Of a stretch of DNA of 64,000 nucleotides, positions 16,737 through 25,290 are shown piece by piece. The notes under the pieces are model-generated. The model was not told where the DNA came from and searched no databases. It saw only the letters and a program-made list of their open reading frames with translations. The stretch is taken from positions 639,088 to 703,087 of the forward strand of contig NZ_LBMK01000003.1 in assembly GCF_001005295.1 (NCBI RefSeq), given 5' to 3'. The stretch comes from Streptomyces yangpuensis (GTDB lineage Bacteria; Actinomycetota; Actinomycetes; Streptomycetales; Streptomycetaceae). Each line of letters starts with the position of its first letter. Position 1 is the first letter of the stretch. The position numbers and the translations under genes are program-made.

Positions 16737-18194
16737 ATGTCCATATTCAGCGACCTCGCTCACCAGTACATCGACGGCGAATGGCTGGCCGGCAACGGTT
16801 CCTGGGACATCATCGACGTCAACCCCTACAACGGGGAGAAGCTCGCAGCCATCACCGTCGCCACCGTCGAGCAGGTCGACCGGGCGTACCGGGGTGCCGA
16901 GCGCGCCCAGCGGGAGTGGGCCGCGACCAGCCCCTACATCAGACGCGCGGTCCTGGAGCGCGCCCTGCGGATCACCGAGGAGCGCGAGAAGGAGATCGTC
17001 GAGGCGATGATCGACGAGCTCGGCGGGACCCGTCCCAAGGCCGAGTACGAGGTCCACCTCGCGATGGAGTTCATCCGCGAGTCGCTCCAGCTGGCCGTCC
17101 GCCCCGAGGGCCGGATCCTGCCCTCGCCGGTCGAGGGCAAGGAGAACCGGGTCCAGCGGCTGCCCGTCGGCGTCGTCACCGTGATCAGCCCCTTCAACTT
17201 CCCCTTCCTTGTCACCCTGAAGTCGGTCGCCCCGGCCCTGGCGCTGGGGAACGCGGTCGTCATCAAGCCGAACCAGAACGCCCCGGTCGTGGGCGGCGGC
17301 GTGATCGCCAAGATCTTCGAGGACGCGGGGCTCCCGGCCGGCCTGCTGAACGTGCTGGTCACCGACATCGCCGAGATAGGCGACGCGCTCCTGACGCACC
17401 CCGTCCCCAAGGTGATCTCCTTCGCCGGGTCGGACCGGGTCGGCCGGCACGTCGGCGCGATCGCCGCCCGCCACTTCAAGCGCACGGTGCTGGAGCTCAG
17501 CGGCAACAGCGCGCTCGTCGTCCTCGACGACGCCGACCTCGACTACGCGGTGGACGCGGCCGTCTTCAGCCGCTTCGTCTACCAGGGCCAGGTCTGCATG
17601 GCCGCCAACCGGATCCTGGTCGACGTGTCCGTCGCCGAGGAGTTCACCGAGAAGTTCACCGCCCGCGTGCGGGGTCTGCGGACGGGCGACCCGCGCGAGG
17701 CCGACACCCACATCGGCCCGCTGATCAACTCCTTCCAGGCCGACGCGCTGACCGCGCTCGTGGACCAGGCAGTGGAATCCGGCGCGCAGGCACTCGTACG
17801 GGGGTCTACGCGCGGCAACCTGGTCGAGCCCACGGTGCTCGCCGGGATCCCCGAGGACTCCCCGCTGCTGGGCCAGGAGATCTTCGGCCCGGTCGCGCTG
17901 CTGGTGGTCTTCGACGGCGAGGACGAGGCCGTACGGCTGGCCAACGCCACCCCGTACGGGCTCAGCGGCGCCGTGCACACCCGGGACGTGGAGCGGGGCG
18001 TCCGCTTCGCCCGGCGGATCGAGACGGGAATGATGCACGTCAACGATTCGACGATCGGGGACGAGCCGCTGGCCGCCTTCGGCGGGGAGAAGGCCTCGGG
18101 TCTGGGCAGGCTGAACGGCGAGGCCACGGTCGAGGCGTTCACCACCCAGAAGTGGATCTCCGTGCAGCACGGGCGGACGGCGTTCCCCTTCTAG
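16737..18194 (+). CDS. NAD(P)-dependent aldehyde dehydrogenase
   Basis: A 485-residue ALDH-superfamily enzyme that oxidises an aldehyde to the acid. The general base is E253 in LELSGN and the catalytic cysteine is C287 in GQVCMAANR; the coenzyme-binding region has SPFNFPFLV and the following KPNQNAPV. The sequence resembles the benzaldehyde/vanillin dehydrogenase branch, but the substrate cannot be read from sequence. The ATG at 16737 follows AAGGGATGGC. The stop codon sits inside a 19-bp tandem duplication. Confidence 0.9.
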   Translation: MSIFSDLAHQYIDGEWLAGNGSWDIIDVNPYNGEKLAAITVATVEQVDRAYRGAERAQREWAATSPYIRRAVLERALRITEEREKEIVEAMIDELGGTRPKAEYEVHLAMEFIRESLQLAVRPEGRILPSPVEGKENRVQRLPVGVVTVISPFNFPFLVTLKSVAPALALGNAVVIKPNQNAPVVGGGVIAKIFEDAGLPAGLLNVLVTDIAEIGDALLTHPVPKVISFAGSDRVGRHVGAIAARHFKRTVLELSGNSALVVLDDADLDYAVDAAVFSRFVYQGQVCMAANRILVDVSVAEEFTEKFTARVRGLRTGDPREADTHIGPLINSFQADALTALVDQAVESGAQALVRGSTRGNLVEPTVLAGIPEDSPLLGQEIFGPVALLVVFDGEDEAVRLANATPYGLSGAVHTRDVERGVRFARRIETGMMHVNDSTIGDEPLAAFGGEKASGLGRLNGEATVEAFTTQKWISVQHGRTAFPF

Positions 18195-18226
18195 GGGGTG
18201 CCGCCGGTTCTAGGGGGTGCCGCCGG
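18189..18226. repeat. 19-bp perfect tandem duplication spanning the aldehyde dehydrogenase stop
   Basis: TTCTAGGGGGTGCCGCCGG occurs at 18189-18207 and again, directly abutting, at 18208-18226. The stop codon TAG (18192-18194) and the first arm of the terminator are both duplicated. Confidence 0.9.
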
Positions 18227-18234
18227 ACACCCCC
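18213..18234. terminator. Short hairpin after the aldehyde dehydrogenase gene
   Basis: GGGGGTG (18213-18219) pairs with CACCCCC (18228-18234) over an 8-nt loop. Only the second copy of the tandem duplication has the pairing arm close by. Confidence 0.45.
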
Positions 18235-18284
18235 CGGGTCATTAGACTCGGCCGGGCGTAGGCAGCCGCCCGGGGGAGATCGAG

Positions 18285-20372
18285 TTGAGCAACATACCGG
18301 AGACCGGCCGGACCCCTCGGGTCCAGAACCGGCTCGTCGTCATCCAGGTCGTGGTCTTCTCCCTGCTGCTCACGCTGGGCGGACGGCTCTGGTACCTCCA
18401 GATCCGCAACGGCCAGGACTACACGGACGAGGCGAAGAACAACCACGTCCAGCAGGTGGTCCAGCCGGCCGTGCGCGGCTCGATCCTCGACTCGCGCGGG
18501 GTCCCGCTCGCCGACAACGCGACCCACCTCGTCGTCTCCGCCAGCCGTACCGAGCTGCTGACGATGAAGGACAAGGGCAGGTCCGTCCTGATCCGGCTCG
18601 CCGGGGTCCTGGGCATGGACCCCCAGGAGGTCGTCGACAAGGTCCGCCTCTGCGACTCCAAGACCAAGCAGCCCTGCTGGAACGGCTCCCCCTACCAGCC
18701 GATCCCGGTCAGCGACGAGGCCACCACCGAGCAGGCGCTGCAGATCCGTGAGCACCCCGAGGACTTCCCCGGCATCACGGCCGAGGCGACCGCGCTGCGC
18801 CGCTACGCGGCCCCGGACCAGGCCAACACCTCCCAGGTGCTGGGCTACCTCTCCCCGGTCACCGACGAGGAGATCGCCAAGGCGAAGAAGACCGACTCCC
18901 CCTACCTGCGCTCCGACCAGGTGGGCCGCTCCGGCCTGGAGCGCACCTACGACAAGGAGCTGCGCGGCAAGGCCGGCATCACCCGCTACGAGGTGGACAA
19001 CCTCGGCCGTGTCATCGGGCAGGGGCAGACCGACCCGGCGCAGCCCGGCTCGAACATCGTGACCTCGATCGACTCGCGCGTGCAGGCGGTGGCCGAGCGT
19101 GAGCTGAACAACGCGATGATCGAAGCGCGCAAGGTCAGGGACAGGAACACCAACCGCAACTACGAGGCCGATTCGGGCGCGGTCGTGGTGATGGAGACCA
19201 GGACGGGCCGGATCGTCGCGATGGCCTCGAACCCGACCTACGACCCCAACGCCTGGGTGGGTGGCATCTCCGCGAAGGACTACGCCGCCCTCACCGACAA
19301 GGAGTCCAACTACCCGCTGCTGAACCGGGCGATCCAGGGGCAGGCGGCGCCGGGCTCCATCTTCAAGGTGGTCACCTCGACCGCCGCGGTCAACGCCGGC
19401 TACCCCTTCAACAACCGCTACCCCTGCCCCAGCTCGTACTCGGTGGGCAGTCAGACCTTCACGAACTTCGAGTCGCAGGGCTATGGCGACATCACCATCG
19501 GCCGGGCCCTGGAGGTCTCCTGCGACACCGTCTACTACCTGATCGCGGACCAGGAGTGGAAGAAGGACGGGGGCATCAAGCCGAAGAAGAACCCCAACGA
19601 CTGGTTCCTCAAGACGGCCCACGAGTTCGGTCTGGGCAAGCGCACCGGCATCGACCTGCCCAACGAGGTGCCCGGCCGGGTCCCCGACCGCAAGTGGAAG
19701 CAGGACTTCTTCGACGCCAACAAGGACGCCTGGTGCCGGGACGGCAAGAAGAACGGCAGCTTCGCCGAGAAGATCGCCTACGAGAACTGCCGCCAGGGCA
19801 ACCAGCTGCGCGAGGGTGACGCGATCAACTACTCGATCGGGCAGGGCGACACCCTCGTCACCCCGGTCCAGATGGCGTCCGTCTACGCGGCCATCGCCAA
19901 CGGCGGCACCCTCCACCAGCCGAGCGTCGGCAAGGCGGTCGTCAGCGCCGACGGGACGTCGGTGAAGGAGATCGCCCCCAAGGAGCGGGGGAAGCTCCCG
20001 ATGGACAAGAAGACCCGCGACAACATCGACGCGGCCCTCGAAGGCGTGGCCACCGACGGCAGCGCCGCCTGGCGCTTCGGCGGCTGGCCGCAGAAGCAGA
20101 TCCCGATGCACGCCAAGACCGGCACGGCCGAGGTCCAGGGCAAGCAGACCACCTCGTGGTTCGCCTCGTACACCGAGGACTACGCGATCGTCATGACGAT
20201 CTCCCAGGGCGGCACCGGCTCCGGGGCCTCCGGACCCGCCGTCCGCAAGATCTACGAGGCGATGTACGGGCTCGACCCGACGGGCAAGCAGGACCTCACC
20301 AAGGCCCTGCTGCCCACGCCCGCCACGGCGCTGCCCGCGATCCGGCCGGACGGGGAGATCTCCCCGAACTGA
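18285..20372 (+). CDS. Class B penicillin-binding protein (PBP2 type transpeptidase)
   Basis: A 695-residue bitopic membrane enzyme for peptidoglycan cross-linking. An N-terminal membrane anchor lies at about residues 17-37 (LVVIQVVVFSLLLTLGG), followed by the PBP dimerisation domain (50-270) and the transpeptidase domain (280-670) with SIFK near 357, SCD near 411 and KTGT near 611. The start is TTG 18285, supported by GGGGGAG 6 nt upstream. No rodA/ftsW gene is adjacent, so its elongation or sporulation role is not set by context. Confidence 0.92.
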   Translation: MSNIPETGRTPRVQNRLVVIQVVVFSLLLTLGGRLWYLQIRNGQDYTDEAKNNHVQQVVQPAVRGSILDSRGVPLADNATHLVVSASRTELLTMKDKGRSVLIRLAGVLGMDPQEVVDKVRLCDSKTKQPCWNGSPYQPIPVSDEATTEQALQIREHPEDFPGITAEATALRRYAAPDQANTSQVLGYLSPVTDEEIAKAKKTDSPYLRSDQVGRSGLERTYDKELRGKAGITRYEVDNLGRVIGQGQTDPAQPGSNIVTSIDSRVQAVAERELNNAMIEARKVRDRNTNRNYEADSGAVVVMETRTGRIVAMASNPTYDPNAWVGGISAKDYAALTDKESNYPLLNRAIQGQAAPGSIFKVVTSTAAVNAGYPFNNRYPCPSSYSVGSQTFTNFESQGYGDITIGRALEVSCDTVYYLIADQEWKKDGGIKPKKNPNDWFLKTAHEFGLGKRTGIDLPNEVPGRVPDRKWKQDFFDANKDAWCRDGKKNGSFAEKIAYENCRQGNQLREGDAINYSIGQGDTLVTPVQMASVYAAIANGGTLHQPSVGKAVVSADGTSVKEIAPKERGKLPMDKKTRDNIDAALEGVATDGSAAWRFGGWPQKQIPMHAKTGTAEVQGKQTTSWFASYTEDYAIVMTISQGGTGSGASGPAVRKIYEAMYGLDPTGKQDLTKALLPTPATALPAIRPDGEISPN

Positions 20373-20373
20373 C

Positions 20374-20410
20374 CGGAGGATCTAGGACACACCCTGACCT
20401 AGATCCTCCG
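20374..20410. terminator. Hairpin terminator after the PBP gene
   Basis: A 13-bp perfect stem (CGGAGGATCTAGG at 20374-20386, complement at 20398-20410) starts two bases after the stop codon. Confidence 0.75.
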
Positions 20411-20416
20411 TAGCGT
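20411..20416 (+). promoter_or_regulatory. Candidate -10 (TAGCGT) for the DinB gene
   Basis: TAGCGT directly follows the PBP terminator. Transcription would start near 20423, giving a 47-nt leader to the ATG at 20470. Confidence 0.35.
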
Positions 20417-20469
20417 ATGAGGTGTCGGGGGAGAGGCCCCCGGCGACACCACGCAGAGGCGGTCCGGTC

Positions 20470-20982
20470 ATGGCTCAGCTTTCCACCGAGGTCCCCGGCG
20501 ACGAGCGCGGCACGCTCCTCGCCTTCGTAGAGTCCCAGCGCGCGGCGATCCGTGCATCCCTCGCCGGGCTCGACGAGGAGCAGGCCGCGAGCCGGCCGAG
20601 CGCCAGCGAGCTCTCCCTGTCCGGGCTGCTCAAGCATGTGGCCGAGGTCGAGCTGAACTGGCTGCGGCTGGCCCAGCAGCGGCCGAACGAGCGGCTGCGC
20701 GACGAGGCGAGCTACAGCGACAGCTTCCGCCTCGTCGAGGGCGAGTCCATCCCGTCCGTGCTGGCCTTCTGGGACGGCGTCCGGCAGGAGACGGAGGCCT
20801 ACGTCGCCGCCGCCGCGAGCCTGGACGAGGCCTTCCCGCTGCCGCCGGCGCCGTGGTTCCCCAAGGACACCAAGGTCTCGGTGCGTTGGATGCTGCTGCA
20901 CCTGGTGGAGGAGTTCGCCCGGCACGCGGGTCACGCGGACGTCATCCGCGAATCCATCGACGGCACCAAGGCGATGGGCTGA
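20470..20982 (+). CDS. DinB-superfamily protein (DUF664 type)
   Basis: A 170-residue four-helix-bundle protein. The histidines expected to bind a metal are visible in LLKHVAEVEL and in LLHLVEEFARHAGHADVIRE. Members of this actinobacterial branch are putative mycothiol- or metal-dependent enzymes; no activity can be assigned. ATG 20470 has AGAGG about 9 nt upstream. A GTG at 20422 would add 16 residues and is less likely. Confidence 0.8.
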   Translation: MAQLSTEVPGDERGTLLAFVESQRAAIRASLAGLDEEQAASRPSASELSLSGLLKHVAEVELNWLRLAQQRPNERLRDEASYSDSFRLVEGESIPSVLAFWDGVRQETEAYVAAAASLDEAFPLPPAPWFPKDTKVSVRWMLLHLVEEFARHAGHADVIRESIDGTKAMG

Positions 20983-20992
20983 GGGCTGTCCC

Positions 20993-21070
20993 GTGGCACC
21001 TGGCCGCTGCTGCTGCTCGGCGGTCTTCTTCCCGCTGGCGGTGGGCCGCTACCGGGGGCTGAGCAAGTAG
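20993..21070 (+). pseudogene. Scrap of an ABC-2 type transporter permease C-terminus
   Basis: The frame ending at TAG 21068-21070 reads AVFFPLAVGRYRGLSK, like the last residues of DrrB-type ABC-2 permeases. Just upstream a different frame gives TWPLLLLGG, the part that normally precedes it, so the scrap is also frameshifted. Nothing else of the gene or of its ATPase partner remains. The call rests on a short motif. Confidence 0.4.
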
Positions 21071-21084
21071 CCGCCGGACCGGAC

Positions 21085-21115
21085 TTGCACCTCACGCGGC
21101 GTGAGGAACCACAGT
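21085..21115 (+). promoter_or_regulatory. tipA-type MerR promoter with TipAL operator
   Basis: -35 TTGCAC (21085-21090), a 19-bp spacer, -10 CACAGT (21110-21115). The long spacer holds the dyad CCTCACGC-g-GCGTGAGG (21090-21106). The -35, spacer length and dyad match my memory of the S. lividans tipA promoter, which TipAL activates by untwisting the long spacer when a thiopeptide is bound. Confidence 0.85.
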
Positions 21116-21146
21116 GGGGGGCGTACCCGAACAGAGGAGGGAAGGG

Positions 21147-21905
21147 ATGGGCTACTCAGTGGGCCAGGTGGCCGGTTTCGCCGGGGTCACGGTGCGCACC
21201 CTGCACCACTACGACGAGATCGGGCTGCTCTCCCCGGGCGGCCGCAGCCACGCGGGACACCGGCGGTACGACGACGCCGACCTGGACCGGCTGCAGCGGA
21301 TCCTGTTCTACCGGGAGCTCGGCTTCCCCCTCGACGAGGTCGCGGTCCTGCTGGACGACCCGGAATCGGATCCTCAGGAGCATCTGCGCCGGCAGCATGC
21401 CCTGCTGACCGACCGGATCGCCCGGCTCCAGCAGATGGCCAAGGCCGTTGAGCACGCCATGGAGGCGAAGAAGATGGGCATCAACCTCACGCCCGAGGAG
21501 AAGTTCGAGGTCTTCGGGGAGCAGGACCCGGAGCGTTACGCCCAGGAGGCCGAGGAGCGCTGGGGCGGCACCGAGGCGTACGCCGAGTCGCAGCGCCGCG
21601 CGGCCTCGTACACCAAGGCGGACTGGCAGCGGATGCAGGACGAGTCCGCCGAGTGGGGCCGCCGGTACGTGGCGGCCATGGAGGCGGGCGAACCCGCCGA
21701 CGGCGAGCGGGCGATGGACCTGGCCGAGGAGCACCGTCTGCACGTCCACCGCTGGTTCTACGACTGCCCGTACGAGATGCACACGTGCCTCGGTGAGATG
21801 TACGTGACGGACGAGCGGTTCACGGCGTTCTACGACGCCATGAAGCCGGGCTTCGCGGCGCACCTGAGGGACGCGATCCTCGCGAACGGTGTGCGCAGGG
21901 TGTAA
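21147..21905 (+). CDS. tipA: TipAL, MerR-family thiopeptide-responsive activator
   Basis: A 252-residue autoactivator. Residues 1-70 form the MerR winged helix (SVGQVAGFAGVTVRTLHHYD), 75-109 the coiled-coil linker, and 110-252 the TipAS antibiotic-binding domain. C207 and C214 in YDCPYEMHTCLG are present; C214 is the residue that thiostrepton-class thiopeptides attach to in the known protein. The ATG at 21147 has GAGGGAAGGG upstream. Its own promoter carries the expected long-spacer dyad. A second internal start produces TipAS alone. Confidence 0.93.
   Translation: MGYSVGQVAGFAGVTVRTLHHYDEIGLLSPGGRSHAGHRRYDDADLDRLQRILFYRELGFPLDEVAVLLDDPESDPQEHLRRQHALLTDRIARLQQMAKAVEHAMEAKKMGINLTPEEKFEVFGEQDPERYAQEAEERWGGTEAYAESQRRAASYTKADWQRMQDESAEWGRRYVAAMEAGEPADGERAMDLAEEHRLHVHRWFYDCPYEMHTCLGEMYVTDERFTAFYDAMKPGFAAHLRDAILANGVRRV
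21474..21905 (+). CDS. tipA: TipAS, internal in-frame translation product of tipA
   Basis: ATG 21474 (codon 110 of TipAL) starts MGINLTPEEKFEVFG and has GGAGG at 21461-21465, 8 nt upstream. This is the known internal start that yields the abundant short antibiotic-trapping form. The product would be 143 residues. Confidence 0.8.
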   Translation: MGINLTPEEKFEVFGEQDPERYAQEAEERWGGTEAYAESQRRAASYTKADWQRMQDESAEWGRRYVAAMEAGEPADGERAMDLAEEHRLHVHRWFYDCPYEMHTCLGEMYVTDERFTAFYDAMKPGFAAHLRDAILANGVRRV

Positions 21906-21915
21906 GCGGAATGTC

Positions 21916-21965
21916 ACGCACACGACCCCCGCCGGTACCTGGAACCGGGCGGGGGTCGTGTGCGT
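21916..21965. terminator. Strong hairpin terminator after tipA
   Basis: An 18-bp perfect stem (ACGCACACGACCCCCGCC at 21916-21933, complement 21948-21965) with a 14-nt loop, 10 bp after the tipA stop. Confidence 0.85.
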
Positions 21966-22024
21966 TGATAATTGAAACCGCCCCCATCGCTGTTCTTCCC
22001 CCGATCCAGGAGAGCCCGGAACCC

Positions 22025-22732
22025 GTGTATACCCTTGCGCTCGGCCCTGAGTGGCTGTCCCCGGACTACCTGATCTCGCACTTCGGCCTGATCGGCATCC
22101 TGGTCATCGTCTTCGCCGAGTCGGGTCTCTTCGCCTTCCTGCCCGGCGACTCCCTGCTCTTCACCGCGGGCCTGCTGGTCGCGGACGGGCAGTACATCAA
22201 GCAGCCCCTGTGGCTGGTCTGCACCCTGATCGTCGCCGCCGCGATCATCGGCGACCAGGTCGGCTACATGATCGGGAAGTACTTCGGGCCGAAGCTCTTC
22301 AACCGGCCGAACTCCAAGCTCTTCAAGGCGGAGAACCTGGACAAGGCGCACGAGTTCATGGACAAGCACGGCCCCAAGGCCATCGTGCTGGCCCGCTTCG
22401 TGCCGATCATCCGTACCTTCGCCCCGATGGTCGCCGGCGCCGGCACGATGAAGTACCGCACCTTCCTGACCTACAACATCATCGGCGGTATCGGCTGGGG
22501 CGCGGGCGTCACCATCGCCGGCTACTGGCTCGGCCAGATCGAGTTCATCAAGACGAACGTCGAGCCGATCCTCGTCGGCATCGTCCTCGTCTCCGTCCTC
22601 CCGGTCGTCTTCGAGGTCCTGAAGGCCCGCAAGGAGAACAAGGCGAACGCCGGCCAGGCGCCGGACGCGGTCGCCGCCGACGGCGCCAGCCCGCAGTCCC
22701 CGGGCCAGCGCGGGCGCCACGCCAAGCGCTGA
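22025..22732 (+). CDS. DedA-family membrane protein
   Basis: A 235-residue polytopic protein. DedA hallmarks are visible: FAESGLFAFLPGDSLLFTAG near residues 31-50 (acidic residue and re-entrant loop) and RFVPIIRTFAPMVAGAG near 120-136. DedA proteins are lipid scramblases or transporters needed for membrane homeostasis. GTG 22025 gives MYTLALGPEWL; AGGAG lies 12 nt upstream. A TTG about 60 nt earlier is possible but less likely. The C-terminal tail is charged and cytoplasmic. Confidence 0.88.
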   Translation: MYTLALGPEWLSPDYLISHFGLIGILVIVFAESGLFAFLPGDSLLFTAGLLVADGQYIKQPLWLVCTLIVAAAIIGDQVGYMIGKYFGPKLFNRPNSKLFKAENLDKAHEFMDKHGPKAIVLARFVPIIRTFAPMVAGAGTMKYRTFLTYNIIGGIGWGAGVTIAGYWLGQIEFIKTNVEPILVGIVLVSVLPVVFEVLKARKENKANAGQAPDAVAADGASPQSPGQRGRHAKR

Positions 22733-22748
22733 CACCACGCGCAGGACG

Positions 22749-22809
22749 ACACGCCGCACGGGCCGCACGCCCGCCCCGCCGGGGCAGGGGGTGCGGCCCG
22801 TCGGCGTGT
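22749..22809. terminator. Bidirectional hairpin between dedA-like and ThrE-like genes
   Basis: ACACGCCG-c-ACGGGCCGCAC (22749-22768) pairs with GTGCGGCCCGTCGGCGTGT (22791-22809) with one bulged base. It serves both convergent genes. Confidence 0.75.
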
Positions 22810-22817
22810 GACGGTCC

Positions 22818-24464
22818 TCAGTAGCCGCGGGTCCGCTTGGCCGCGGCGCGGCCCTTGACGGCGCTCGCCGCCCCGGGGATACGCATGAACAGCCGGGAGG
22901 TCTCCGAGCCCAGGTTGACCCCGATCGCGATGGCCAGGGCGATGGCCGCGGCGTTCACCAGGGAGCCCAGCCCCTCGTTCAGCCGGTCCTCGGCGATCAG
23001 CAGCAGCCCGTAGTACGTTGCGGAGCCCGGCAGCAGCGGCCCGATGGCGGCCGTGACGTACGGCAGGGCGGACGCGAAGCGGTAGCGGGAGAAGAGCTGC
23101 CCGAAGAGGCCCACCAGCCCGGCAGCGACGCACGTGGACGGCACGGGCGGGATCCCGCCTGCGTAGTGCAGGGCCCCGAAGACCACCCACGCCACCCCGC
23201 CGTTGAGGGTCACGATCCACACCGTGGAGCGTTCCTGCTGGAGGAGGATCGCGAAGGTGAAGACGAGCACCATCGACGCCGCGATCTGCACCAGCGGCCG
23301 CTGGGTGATCTGGAGGACCTCCTCGGGCTTGGGCGAGGCGCCCAGCTGCAGCCCGAGGTAGAGCACGACCAGCACGCCCATGATGATGCCGATGAAGAGG
23401 TACATGACCTCCAGGAGCCGGGCGGCGGCGGTGATGTAGAAGCCGGTCAGGCCGTCCTGCACGGCCGCGACCAGGGCCCGCCCAGGCAGCAGCGCGAACA
23501 GCCCGCCGGTGATCACGGCGGAGGCCTTGATGTTCTCGATCTCCGCGAGCTTGAGCGCCACCCCGAAGGCGGCCGGCGGCATCGCGGCGACCACGAACTG
23601 GTAGAACTCGGGCAGCCCGCGCCCGGCGCACAGCCAGGCGAGCCGGTCCCCGAGGACCGCGCCGAGTGCGGCCGCGAAGAAGACCAGCACCCCGCCGCCG
23701 ACCAGGATCGAGGCGGCCCCGGCGAGCAGCCCGGCGGCCGCCGTGAGCACCCATGTGGGGTACGGGTGCCGGTTGCGCCGGATCTCGGCGAGGCGCCGGT
23801 AGGCCTCCTCCAGCGAGATGTCGGTCTCCGGCGAACTGATGTCGGCCACCAGCCGGAACACGGCCGCCAGGCGCGTGTAGTCGGTGCCCCGGCGGCGTAC
23901 CGTCCGGCTCGCCGAGACCGGGTGGTCGACCAGCGACGGCTGGTGCGTGATCGACAGCATGGTGAAGGTGACGGTCGGCTCGCAGCGGTCCAGCCCGTAG
24001 GAGCGGGCCACGGCGAACATCGCGGCCTCCACGTCCTCGGAGCCCTCGCCGCCCGACAGCAGCAGTTCGCCGATGCGCAGCGTCAGGTCGAGCACGCGGC
24101 CCACCGCGGGCCCGGTCTCGCTCGGCCGCTGCACCAGGTCCGGTACGGGGCGCACGTCGACCGGCATGCGCAGCATCGTGCGCATGCGGTCCTGCCAGGG
24201 GGACTCCGTCAGCTGGACGACGGGGAAGCCCTGGCCGGGGGTGTAGGCGGGCGGGGACTGCGCGGCGCTGTAGGTGGCCGGCGCGGCGAAGGCCGAGCCC
24301 TCGGGCTCCGGCGGGACCGGTCCGGTGTTCGGCGGGCGGACGAACTCCGAGGTGGGCTGATCGTCGGCGGACACCTCCGGCCCGGTGCCGGGAGGCGGCG
24401 TGAAGGCGCTGTGCGCTTCGTCGGACTGAGGCTTCCTGTCCTCCGCCCCGTCGGCCTCCGCCAC
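22818..24464 (-). CDS. Threonine/serine exporter (ThrE) family membrane protein
   Basis: A 548-residue protein. A Pro-rich soluble N-terminus (1-115) precedes the DUF1212 domain (about 120-260; LRIGELLLSGGEGSEDVEAA) and roughly ten membrane helices including the DUF3815 half (370-520). ThrE exports threonine and serine in Corynebacterium; the substrate here is inferred from family. GTG 24464 has GGGAGGA 3-4 nt upstream, a close but workable spacing. Confidence 0.85.
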   Translation of the reverse strand: MAEADGAEDRKPQSDEAHSAFTPPPGTGPEVSADDQPTSEFVRPPNTGPVPPEPEGSAFAAPATYSAAQSPPAYTPGQGFPVVQLTESPWQDRMRTMLRMPVDVRPVPDLVQRPSETGPAVGRVLDLTLRIGELLLSGGEGSEDVEAAMFAVARSYGLDRCEPTVTFTMLSITHQPSLVDHPVSASRTVRRRGTDYTRLAAVFRLVADISSPETDISLEEAYRRLAEIRRNRHPYPTWVLTAAAGLLAGAASILVGGGVLVFFAAALGAVLGDRLAWLCAGRGLPEFYQFVVAAMPPAAFGVALKLAEIENIKASAVITGGLFALLPGRALVAAVQDGLTGFYITAAARLLEVMYLFIGIIMGVLVVLYLGLQLGASPKPEEVLQITQRPLVQIAASMVLVFTFAILLQQERSTVWIVTLNGGVAWVVFGALHYAGGIPPVPSTCVAAGLVGLFGQLFSRYRFASALPYVTAAIGPLLPGSATYYGLLLIAEDRLNEGLGSLVNAAAIALAIAIGVNLGSETSRLFMRIPGAASAVKGRAAAKRTRGY

Positions 24465-24548
24465 GCGTCCTCCCGTTCGTGATCACCCGGAGTATCAGTA
24501 TGCGGAACCGTTTCCTCCCCGTCGAAACCTGGCCCCGGGAACGCGAAA

Positions 24549-24578
24549 GCGGGCGGCGTCCCGAGGGATGCCGCCCGC
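24549..24578. terminator. Hairpin terminator after ppa
   Basis: GCGGGCGGCGTCCC (24549-24562) pairs with GGGATGCCGCCCGC (24565-24578) with one G-U wobble. It lies 55 bp downstream of the ppa stop. Confidence 0.7.
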
Positions 24579-24632
24579 CGTGTCACAGGGGGCGCGGGGC
24601 GCCGCCCCGGCCCGTCACCGCCGAGCGCGAGC

Positions 24633-25127
24633 TCAGTGGTGGCCGCCCTGCGCCTCCAGGCGCTTGTAGGAGGCCTCGATCTCGGCCTCGGCCTCGGCGC
24701 GGCCGACCCAGTTGGCGCCCTCGACCGACTTGCCCGGCTCCAGGTCCTTGTAGACCTCGAAGAAGTGCTGGATCTCCAGGCGGTCGAACTCGGACACGTG
24801 GTGGATGTCGCGCAGGTGCTCGACACGCGGGTCGGAGGCCGGCACGCAGAGCAGCTTGTCGTCGCCGCCCGCCTCGTCCGTCATGCGGAACATGCCGATG
24901 GCGCGGCACTTGATCAGGCAGCCCGGGAAGGTCGGCTCGTCAAGGATGACCAGCGCGTCCAGCGGGTCGCCGTCCTCGCCGAGGGTGTTCTCGACGAAGC
25001 CGTAGTCGGCCGGGTAGCTGGTCGAGGTGAAGAGGCGACGGTCCAGACGGATCCGGCCGGTCTCGTGGTCCACCTCGTACTTGTTCCGCGAACCCTTGGG
25101 GATCTCGATGGTGACGTCGAACTCCAC
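24633..25127 (-). CDS. ppa: Inorganic pyrophosphatase (family I)
   Basis: A 164-residue cytoplasmic enzyme hydrolysing pyrophosphate. The signature GDPLDALVIL and the metal/substrate residues in KYEVDHETGRIRLDR and YPADYGF are intact. Start choice: GTG 25127 gives MEFDVTIEIPKGSRNKYEV, the family start, and has GGAGGAG 6 nt upstream. In-frame ATGs further upstream would place that site inside the coding sequence. It is divergent from dacB across 163 bp. Confidence 0.93.
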   Translation of the reverse strand: MEFDVTIEIPKGSRNKYEVDHETGRIRLDRRLFTSTSYPADYGFVENTLGEDGDPLDALVILDEPTFPGCLIKCRAIGMFRMTDEAGGDDKLLCVPASDPRVEHLRDIHHVSEFDRLEIQHFFEVYKDLEPGKSVEGANWVGRAEAEAEIEASYKRLEAQGGHH

Positions 25128-25290
25128 GTCCTGCTCCTCCATGATCAGCTTCATTGCTTCGAGACGGCATTGATTCAACTGCGTGCGCGTCCGGCCCATC
25201 CCTGTCGGGTGGGGTGCCATGCTCGCGGCAAGACGCAGTGGTTAAGTGTCCCTCACGCATATGTGTGATCGCGAAAGGGGCTGGTCCGAG

